Positions 1 through 5,057 of a DNA stretch of 7,502 bases are shown piece after piece (position 1 is the first letter of the stretch; each line of letters opens with the position of its first letter). Under the pieces are notes generated by a model. The model did not search any database. It was not told where the DNA came from and saw nothing but the letters and a program-made list of their open reading frames with translations. Both the position numbers and the translations under genes were made by a program. The stretch lies in the NCBI GenBank assembly GCA_964396385.1, contig CAYNFH010000278.1, positions 1-7,502 of the forward strand, read 5' to 3'. Source of the stretch: CAYNFH01 sp964396385. Lineage in GTDB: Bacteria; Armatimonadota; Chthonomonadetes; Chthonomonadales; CAJBBX01.

Positions 1-357
1 TGTCTCACTCCTTCGCCCGCTCACCCGCTCGCCCACTCGCCCGCTCCCTCCCTCCATGAGCTTGTCAAATGGATCCGCTCGAACTACACGGGCGAGGAGC
101 GCCTCCATCTCATCAAGACTCTGCTCGCGCAGGTCCCTCAGCAAGTCAAGGACAAGCTGGCCGTGGAGCTCATCGGAACCGCCGATAAACCCTGCCTCCT
201 CCGCTTGAGCCGGGAGAGGTGGGCCGACTGGTGCTTTCTCGCCGACCAGCTAAACCAGGACATTGCCATCGTGGCCGGTCAGCTTATGTACCACGCCGAC
301 CGGGTCTACGGTCCCTACGTCAGGCGCCGCAGACTCGCTCTCGCCCACGCACCATGA
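1..357 (+). CDS. Unrecognised protein, 5' end missing (or N-terminally truncated remnant)
   Basis: This frame is open from the left edge to a TGA at 355-357. I do not recognise the family. From about base 55 the codons look genuinely coding (G/C-rich third positions, mixed composition), giving a soluble, helix-prone protein with LVKWIRSNYTGEERLHLI early, a Trp-rich central part (RWADWCFLADQL) and a basic end (RRRRLALAHAP). Before base 55 the same frame reads through an 8-bp tandem repeat as Pro/His/Ser/Ala-rich sequence that does not resemble real protein. No in-frame ATG, GTG or TTG occurs before GTG 163, and starting there would discard convincing coding sequence. Either the gene starts beyond the window and includes the repeat, or it is a 3' fragment left behind next to the array. 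There is no visible signal peptide, membrane segment or metal-binding motif. Confidence 0.45.
   Translation, partial: CLTPSPAHPLAHSPAPSLHELVKWIRSNYTGEERLHLIKTLLAQVPQQVKDKLAVELIGTADKPCLLRLSRERWADWCFLADQLNQDIAIVAGQLMYHADRVYGPYVRRRRLALAHAP
14..45. repeat. Octamer tandem array, four 8-bp units
   Basis: Four consecutive 8-base units read CGCCCGCT, CACCCGCT, CGCCCACT and CGCCCGCT, flanked by degenerate CT-rich units on both sides. Read on the minus strand and rotated, the unit is GGGYGAGY. It differs only by transitions from the array at 4191-4222. Confidence 0.75.
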
Positions 358-365
358 CGCTTCGA

Positions 366-388
366 GGCCCCCAAGAAATCTTGTGGCC
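366..388. terminator. Imperfect hairpin just after the first reading frame; possible terminator
   Basis: GGCC at 366-369 pairs with GGCC at 385-388, and CAAGA at 372-376 pairs with TCTTG at 379-383, with small internal bulges and a 2-base loop. It begins 9 bases after the TGA of the first frame. No T-tract follows, so a terminator role rests on position alone. Confidence 0.25.
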
Positions 389-408
389 ATAAGTCTGCGC
401 ACGAAAGT

Positions 409-423
409 CCCCCTGCCAGGGGG
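409..423. other. C-run/G-run hairpin in the leader region before the ThuA gene
   Basis: CCCCCTG at 409-415 is the exact complement of CAGGGGG at 417-423 with one base between, so in practice it would be a shorter stem with a 3-base loop. A second G-run (GGGGG, 427-431) follows and could pair with the same C-run instead. It may be a terminator relic or a dispersed element. I see no convincing promoter between here and the next gene. Confidence 0.35.
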
Positions 424-477
424 TTAGGGGGTAGCTCCACGCAGGAGTCGATTGATCGATCCCGGAAGTACACCGAC

Positions 478-482
478 GGAGG
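478..482 (+). promoter_or_regulatory. Ribosome binding site GGAGG that decides the GTG start at 493
   Basis: GGAGG lies 10 bases before GTG 493. The frame stays open far upstream with no ATG, so this site is the main reason for choosing the GTG start. Confidence 0.65.
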
Positions 483-492
483 AAACGGAACC

Positions 493-1308
493 GTGAGTCT
501 CCTGGCTGGATGCCTGGCGGCGGTCACCCTCGCCGTTGCGAGTGGCGGCGCGCCAAGCAGGACGCGCATTCTCCTCATCGGCACCAAGCACGACCATCCG
601 CCCCGCACCCACATGTACGTGGAGGTGTGCGGTCTGCTCGCCAAATGCCTCAACCAGACCCCGGGCGTGGAGGCCGTGGTGTCGGATGGCTGGCCGGCAG
701 AGCCGGCGGCCCTCAGGGACGTGAAGGCCATCGTCCTCTACAGCAGCCCCGGCGGCAACATCCTGCTGGACCCGGCGCACCGCGAGCAGGCGGAGAGGCT
801 GCTGGCCCGCGGCGTGGGCTACTGCGCCATCCACTGGGCCACGGACGCCAAACCGGAGCTGGGGCCGGAGTACCAGCAGATACTGGGCGGCTGGCACCAC
901 TCCGCCCTGTTCTCCAGGATCAAGATCGATACCGCCCCGATGGTCCAGCCGGACCCGGCCCAACCCATCTGCCGGGGCTGGGCGCTGCCGGAGTGGCACG
1001 AGGAGTTCTATCTGAACCTGCGCTTCCAGCCGGGCATTCACCCCATCGTCGTGGCGCACGTGGACGGTCAGGACCAGGTGGTCGCCTGGGCGTATAACCG
1101 CCTCAGCTCCCACGGCGGGCGCTCCTTCGGAACCACGCTGGGCCATTTCTACGATAACTTCCGGAGCGAGCCGTTCCGCCGCCTCCTGGTGAACGGCATC
1201 CTGTGGTCCGCCCACCGCGAGGTCCCGCCTGGCGGCGCCAGGTGCCACCTGACGGAAGACGACCTCCGCCTCCCGGATGACTCGGTGCCCGGGGACTCAG
1301 CCTGGTAG
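493..1308 (+). CDS. ThuA-like domain protein, probably exported
   Basis: The 271-residue product matches the ThuA (trehalose utilisation) family, which has a class I glutamine-amidotransferase-like fold but no nucleophilic Cys. Members are linked to sugar catabolism, with the reaction mostly unknown. Visible family marks are the first strand RILLIGTKHDH (25-35), GYCAIHWATDA (109-119), LGGWHH (131-136), EWHEEFY (167-173), and the C-terminal GRSFGTTLGHFYDNF block (209-223) with H218, ending in FRRLLVNGILWSA. A hydrophobic stretch at residues 3-19 suggests a signal peptide, though no basic residues precede it. L4-A5-G6-C7 fits a lipobox but sits too close to the N-terminus to trust unless translation begins earlier. 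GTG 493 is chosen for its GGAGG. The end overlaps the glycoside hydrolase start by 32 bases, so the two are probably co-translated and may act on the same saccharide. Confidence 0.85.
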   Translation: MSLLAGCLAAVTLAVASGGAPSRTRILLIGTKHDHPPRTHMYVEVCGLLAKCLNQTPGVEAVVSDGWPAEPAALRDVKAIVLYSSPGGNILLDPAHREQAERLLARGVGYCAIHWATDAKPELGPEYQQILGGWHHSALFSRIKIDTAPMVQPDPAQPICRGWALPEWHEEFYLNLRFQPGIHPIVVAHVDGQDQVVAWAYNRLSSHGGRSFGTTLGHFYDNFRSEPFRRLLVNGILWSAHREVPPGGARCHLTEDDLRLPDDSVPGDSAW

Positions 1309-3481
1309 CGTGGAAACCGTACGATTCGCGCTTTTCAGCCTGCCATGGTTTGCCATGACGCTCCTTGCGGCAGCCGGCTCATCTGCCATGCCAACCGTGC
1401 GTGCCAACCACGTCGTCGAGTGGACGTTCACCGCGCGCAACTCCTACGCGGACCCGTTCAACGAGGTCACGCTGGACGTGCTTGTTGCGTCGCCGGACGG
1501 CGACGTGCGACGGATCCCCGCCTTCTGGGACGGCGGCGGCACCTGGAAGGCGCGATACGCGTCCAGCCAGTTGGGCATCCACGCGTACCGGACTCTCTGC
1601 TCGGACCCACGGGACAAGGGCCTTAACGGCGTTACCGGAGAGGTGGAGGTGGTCCCCTACACGGGCTCGAACCCGCTCTACCGGCACGGTCCCGTGGGTG
1701 TCGCAGAGGACCGTCGCCACTTCGCCCACGCGGACGGCACGCCCTTCTTCTGGCTGGCGGACACCTGGTGGATGGGGCTGTGCAAGCGCCTGGAGTGGCC
1801 CGCGGAGTTCCAGCAGCTCACGAAGGATCGCGTACAGAAGGGCTTCACGGTGATCCAGATCGTGGCCGGCCTGTACCCGGACATGCCCGCCTTCGATGAG
1901 CGCGGGGCCAACGAGGCGGGCTTCCCGTGGACGAAGGACTACAGCAGCATCAATCCCGCGTATTTCCAGGCCGCCGACCGTCGCATAGCCGCGCTGATGG
2001 ACGCCGGACTCGCGCCCTGCATCGTGGGGGCCTGGGGCTACTATCTGCCCTGGATGGGAATCCCGCGCATGGAGCAGCACTGGCGCTACCTCATCGCCCG
2101 CTACGGCGCCTATCCGGTCTTCTGGTGTGTGGCCGGCGAGGCCAACCTGCCCTACTACCTGGCCAAGGGCTTTCCATACGATGACCGGCAGCAGGTGGCC
2201 GGCTGGACGGAGGTGGCCCGGTACGTCCGAGCGGAGGATCCGTACCACCGCCTGCTCTCCATCCACCCCACCGGGCTCGGAAAGCTCACGGCCCGCGGCG
2301 CCATTGACGACGTTTCGCTCCTGGACTTCGACATGCTCCAGACCGGTCACGGCGACCGATCGAGCCTCGATCCCACCGTCCGGACCATCCGCTCCTCTTA
2401 CGAGGCGCAGCCCACCATGCCCGTGCTGGACTCGGAGGTCTGCTACGAGGGCATCCTCAACGCGTGCCATGCCGACGTCCAGCGGCTCATGTTCTGGAGC
2501 TGCATGCTGAGTGGGGCTGCCGGCCACACGTACGGCGCCAACGGCATCTGGGAGCTCAACCGCCCCGGCCGGCCGTACGGGCAGTCGCCGCATGGAGGCA
2601 CGTACGGCCCCACGCCGTGGCAGGAGGCGATGCGACTCCCCGGCTCGCGCCAGCTCGGGCTGGCCAAGCGGTTGCTGGAGCAGCAGGATTGGACACGCCT
2701 CACGCCCCTGCCCGGCACGGCGAGCTACGAAGCGCAGCCGCCCATTACCTGGGGAAGCTGGATCTGGTACCCGGAAGGCGACCCGGCCGTGGACGCGCCG
2801 GCGGAGCCGCGCTGGTTCCGCAGGAGCTTCTGGATACCGGAGGACGCGCGGCCAATCGACGCCGTGCTCCGGCTTGCGGTGGACGACCGCGCCACCGTCT
2901 ACCTGAACGGCCGGAGGATTGGAGTCCACACGGGCTGGAAGCCCTGGATGGAGACGTCGGTGGCGCCCTTATTGCGGCACGGTCTGAACATGCTGGCGGT
3001 CCGGGCGGAGAACCTGCCGGCCCCCGTCTCCCAGAATCCCGCCGGCCTGCTGTGCGGCCTGGAGATACACTATGCGGATGGGAAAGTGGAGAACGTACTC
3101 TCAGACGGAAAGTGGGCCGTGGCCAACCGGCAGACGCCGGGGTGGACCTCCCTGGACCTGGCAGACGAGGATTGGCCCCGGGCCCGGGTCGTTGCTCCGT
3201 ACGGTGCCGGTCCGTGGGGCAAGCTGGAAGCGGACGAGCCGTTCCTCGTCCCCTACTGCGCCGGAACGGAGCATGAGAGAATCATCTACGTTCCCCAGCA
3301 TCGCCCCATCCGCTTGACGGGGCTGCGTCCCCGCGCGGCGTATCGTGCGGAATTTGTCGATCCAACCACCTGCCGGCCGGTCTCCGCGCGGGAGGTCACT
3401 ATCGACGCATCCGGCGAATGGACCCCCCAGCCCCCACCGACCTCCGAGCAGGACTGGCTCCTCATCCTGGAACGAAAGTAG
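1277..3481 (+). CDS. Exported DUF5060/DUF4038-type (apiosidase-like) glycoside hydrolase with an inserted sugar-binding-like domain
   Basis: The product has 734 residues from ATG 1277. GTG 1310, one base after the ThuA stop, is an equally good start and gives a cleaner signal peptide (METVR, hydrophobic core to about residue 37, cleavage near SSA). Neither has a strong ribosome binding site. Domains: DUF5060-like beta domain (about 45-127, VVEWTFTARNSYADPFNEV); DUF4038 TIM-barrel catalytic domain (about 140-475). E288 in WCVAGEAN is the likely acid/base and E387 in PVLDSEVCYEG the likely nucleophile, by position in clan GH-A-like barrels. Residues 490-648 resemble the galactose-binding-like module of alpha-L-rhamnosidases (WFRRSFWIP, LAVDDRATVYLNGRRIG, GLNMLAVRAEN). 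Residues 652-732 match the C-terminal beta domain that usually follows DUF4038 (FVDPTT, ending DWLLILE). Action on plant-type side-chain sugars is a family-level inference; the substrate cannot be read here. Confidence 0.88.
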   Translation: MTRCPGTQPGSVETVRFALFSLPWFAMTLLAAAGSSAMPTVRANHVVEWTFTARNSYADPFNEVTLDVLVASPDGDVRRIPAFWDGGGTWKARYASSQLGIHAYRTLCSDPRDKGLNGVTGEVEVVPYTGSNPLYRHGPVGVAEDRRHFAHADGTPFFWLADTWWMGLCKRLEWPAEFQQLTKDRVQKGFTVIQIVAGLYPDMPAFDERGANEAGFPWTKDYSSINPAYFQAADRRIAALMDAGLAPCIVGAWGYYLPWMGIPRMEQHWRYLIARYGAYPVFWCVAGEANLPYYLAKGFPYDDRQQVAGWTEVARYVRAEDPYHRLLSIHPTGLGKLTARGAIDDVSLLDFDMLQTGHGDRSSLDPTVRTIRSSYEAQPTMPVLDSEVCYEGILNACHADVQRLMFWSCMLSGAAGHTYGANGIWELNRPGRPYGQSPHGGTYGPTPWQEAMRLPGSRQLGLAKRLLEQQDWTRLTPLPGTASYEAQPPITWGSWIWYPEGDPAVDAPAEPRWFRRSFWIPEDARPIDAVLRLAVDDRATVYLNGRRIGVHTGWKPWMETSVAPLLRHGLNMLAVRAENLPAPVSQNPAGLLCGLEIHYADGKVENVLSDGKWAVANRQTPGWTSLDLADEDWPRARVVAPYGAGPWGKLEADEPFLVPYCAGTEHERIIYVPQHRPIRLTGLRPRAAYRAEFVDPTTCRPVSAREVTIDASGEWTPQPPPTSEQDWLLILERK

Positions 3482-3484
3482 GCC

Positions 3485-3508
3485 TTCAGGCGTTCAGGCA
3501 TTCAGGTG
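3485..3508. repeat. Octamer tandem array, three 8-bp units
   Basis: The units TTCAGGCG, TTCAGGCA and TTCAGGTG lie between the hydrolase stop (3481) and the endonuclease III start. The last unit runs straight into the GAGGAA ribosome binding site, so a change in copy number would move the spacing between the two genes. Confidence 0.75.
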
Positions 3509-3513
3509 AGGAA
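3508..3513 (+). promoter_or_regulatory. Ribosome binding site GAGGAA for endonuclease III
   Basis: GAGGAA lies 9 bases before ATG 3523 and fixes this start over in-frame codons upstream inside the hydrolase gene. Its first base is the last base of the octamer array. Confidence 0.6.
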
Positions 3514-3522
3514 GACCTGAAC

Positions 3523-4185
3523 ATGAAGAAACCGTTCAACATCGACGACATGCTCCGCCGGATCGAAGAGGCCGTGAAGCCGTACCCCAAGGCCGCCCTC
3601 TTCGAGCTGCGCGATGACGGCTACACCACGCCGTTCCAGCTGCTCGTCGCCTGCATCATCTCCATCCGTACTCGGGACGAGATGATGGTGGTCCTGGCGC
3701 GGCGGCTCTTCGCGGAGGCCAGCACGCCGGAGCAGGTGGCCGCGCTGCCGGTGGAGCGGCTGGACTCCCTGGTCCACGGCTGCGCCTTCCACGAAGCGAA
3801 GGCGTACCAGATCCACGCCATCGCCAGGCGGGTGGTCCAGGAGCTTGGCGGCGAGCTACCCTGCGACTTCGACGTGCTCACCTCCTTCTCCGGGGTTGGC
3901 CCCAAGTGCGCCAACCTGGTGCTGGGCATCGCCTGCGGCAAGGGCGGCATTGGGGTGGACATCCACGTCCACCGCGTCACCAATCGCTGGGGCTACGTTA
4001 GCGCGCCCACGCCGGAGCTCACCATGGTCGCCCTGGAATCCGTGCTGCCGCACCAGTACTGGGTCGATATAAACCGCTTGTTGGTGCCGTTCGGCAAACA
4101 CATCTGCACCGGCAAGCTGCCCGCCTGCTCCACCTGTCCTGTGCTCGAATACTGCCGGCAGGTGGGCGTTACCAGACACAGATAA
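3523..4185 (+). CDS. nth: Endonuclease III-family DNA glycosylase/AP lyase
   Basis: The 220-residue product (family usually near 210) is a base-excision repair enzyme that removes oxidised pyrimidines and cuts the abasic strand by beta-elimination. The helix-hairpin-helix GVGPKCANLVLG carries the catalytic Lys (K128), and GVDIHVHRV carries the catalytic Asp (D146). The 18-residue spacing equals that of E. coli Nth K120/D138. The [4Fe-4S] ligands are C195, C202, C205 and C211 in the canonical C-x6-C-x2-C-x5-C pattern. The early motif that reads SAQATD in E. coli is SIRTRD here (47-52), so the Gln that fills the flipped-base gap is Arg49. This suggests a divergent subfamily rather than a bona fide orthologue of E. 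coli Nth. ATG 3523 is chosen for its ribosome binding site. It follows the hydrolase by 41 bases and may share its transcript. Confidence 0.93.
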   Translation: MKKPFNIDDMLRRIEEAVKPYPKAALFELRDDGYTTPFQLLVACIISIRTRDEMMVVLARRLFAEASTPEQVAALPVERLDSLVHGCAFHEAKAYQIHAIARRVVQELGGELPCDFDVLTSFSGVGPKCANLVLGIACGKGGIGVDIHVHRVTNRWGYVSAPTPELTMVALESVLPHQYWVDINRLLVPFGKHICTGKLPACSTCPVLEYCRQVGVTRHR

Positions 4186-4190
4186 TCTGG

Positions 4191-4222
4191 TAAACGAGTA
4201 AATGGGTAAATGGGTAAATGAG
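4191..4222. repeat. Octamer tandem array, four 8-bp units
   Basis: The units TAAACGAG, TAAATGGG, TAAATGGG and TAAATGAG start five bases after the endonuclease III stop. Rotated, the unit is GRGTAAAY, matching the minus strand of the first array (GGGYGAGY) except for transitions. Both arrays are 32 bp long with four units. Confidence 0.8.
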
Positions 4223-4394
4223 TGTACGCAGGCCGCCTTCGCGAGTGCGTATGGGCGACCGCCTCATCACTCGCTTCAGCACGCAGAAGACGGCGGCGCT
4301 GCTCGCCTACATGGCCTTCCTAGAGCTGGAGCACAGCCTGCGCTGGCCTAATGACGCAGATGGTGTTGCCGCCGAAGCCCAAGGAACACAGTAA
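4218..4394 (+). pseudogene. Fragment of a BTAD/SARP-type winged-helix transcriptional regulator
   Basis: A 58-codon frame opens at an ATG made by the last repeat unit and ends at TAA 4392-4394. Residues from the second Met (4251) read MGDRLITRF then STQKTAALLAYMAF. That pattern matches the start of the OmpR-like DNA-binding domain in large BTAD (bacterial transcriptional activation domain) regulators, normally written near RFxTQKTAALLAYLA. The usual continuation (recognition helix, LLWP motif, BTAD repeats, often an ATPase) is missing; the frame goes on only as LELEHSLRWPNDADGVAAEAQGTQ. Intact members are many hundred residues long. This looks like the N-terminal end of such a gene left after a deletion, abutting the octamer array. 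No ribosome binding site precedes it. A short functional peptide cannot be excluded but is less likely. Confidence 0.55.
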
Positions 4395-4400
4395 ATAGAA

Positions 4401-4428
4401 CGGTATCAACGATCGTTCGTTGATACCG
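4401..4428. terminator. Perfect 12-bp inverted repeat, possible terminator or operator
   Basis: CGGTATCAACGA at 4401-4412 is the exact reverse complement of 4417-4428, with loop TCGT. The central AACGATCGTT (4409-4418) is itself palindromic, so an alternative shorter fold exists. It begins 6 bases after the regulator fragment's stop and ends 36 bases before the next ATG. No T-tract follows on the plus strand, so terminator and protein-binding site are both open. Confidence 0.45.
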
Positions 4429-4464
4429 CTTGCTTACCGGCATCGGAACCGGGCGGGGAACATC

Positions 4465-4968
4465 ATGCCGCAGCACGACCCGATGACATTCGCACTATGG
4501 GCGCTTGTGGTGGTCTTCGGGATCATCATACTATCCGTCTTGGTGCTGGTAATCCTGTTCGCGTTCTACGTCCTCTACGTCCTGGCGATGACAGGCATTG
4601 AGCTTGTCGCCCCCCAATGGGTCGATTCGGTCAAGGTCGGAGATCGGCCGAATAGAGACGTTCTCCTCCGGTCCGTGTCGGGGGACGGTGCAAAGGAGCT
4701 CCTCAGGGCCGCCGGCGCGGGCGACGCAGACGATAGCCTCCTGCTCCGCGCCGCGGACCAGTCGGACGACTGCGCTCTGATTGCACCTAGGCACCCAAGC
4801 CCACTGGGCCGGCACTCACTGGCTTTCCTGTTCCGTGTCGATGCAATGCTGGACCGCATCCGTCAAGAGCTAACAGCCGAGGGAGCGACCGAGGAGGAAA
4901 TGCTCGCCGATATTCCGGCTCGAAGGGAGACGAGTGGGCCCACGAACAATCCGCCTGTTCTGGGATAG
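4465..4968 (+). CDS. Small membrane-anchored protein of unknown function
   Basis: The 167-residue product is not recognised. Residues 8-45 are almost wholly hydrophobic (FALWALVVVFGIIILSVL, then VLVILFAFYVLYVLAMTG), long enough for one extended helix or a tight pair. The remaining 120 residues are soluble and acidic, ending in a predicted helix LDRIRQELTAEGATEEEMLADI and a Pro/Asn-rich tail. That helix loosely resembles C-terminal helices of some small bacterial antitoxins, but no toxin gene lies beside it. ATG 4465 is chosen over earlier in-frame starts (the frame runs up into the hairpin at 4401-4428) because GGGG at 4455-4458 sits 6 bases before it. The middle of the soluble part has weaker coding character and there are competing frames on the other strand, so parts of the tail may not be conserved. 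It is convergent with the cyclase/PPR-like gene, 89 bases apart. Confidence 0.55.
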   Translation: MPQHDPMTFALWALVVVFGIIILSVLVLVILFAFYVLYVLAMTGIELVAPQWVDSVKVGDRPNRDVLLRSVSGDGAKELLRAAGAGDADDSLLLRAADQSDDCALIAPRHPSPLGRHSLAFLFRVDAMLDRIRQELTAEGATEEEMLADIPARRETSGPTNNPPVLG

Positions 4969-5057
4969 CTAGGCCATCGTCGGTACCCTGATGTCTCGAA
5001 GCGCCGATGCTCCCAGCCGTGCTCTCATGCTGCTCGGAGAAGCAGAACAGGTCGGTC

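Noticed and set aside
56..162. ATG at 56 as the start of a gene after the octamer array
   Set aside because: It is out of phase with the coding-like frame and its own frame is Ser/Arg-rich and ends near base 210 without motifs.
424..1248. 274-codon minus-strand frame opposite the ThuA-like gene
   Set aside because: Composition is typical of an antisense shadow and the plus-strand frame carries family motifs and a good ribosome binding site.
1379..2929. Long open frame (over 500 codons) on the minus strand opposite the glycoside hydrolase
   Set aside because: It is a mirror of the GC-rich third positions of the plus-strand gene; the translation is Arg/Gly/Val-rich with no recognisable motif, while the plus strand encodes clear domains.
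2464..3276. 270-codon plus-strand frame in another phase inside the hydrolase
   Set aside because: Arg/Ala/Pro-rich translation without motifs; the hydrolase frame remains intact through the region, so it is not a frameshift product.
4465..4968. Toxin-antitoxin module based on the antitoxin-like C-terminal helix
   Set aside because: The N-terminal half is a membrane segment, no DNA-binding motif is seen, and no toxin-like frame lies on either side.
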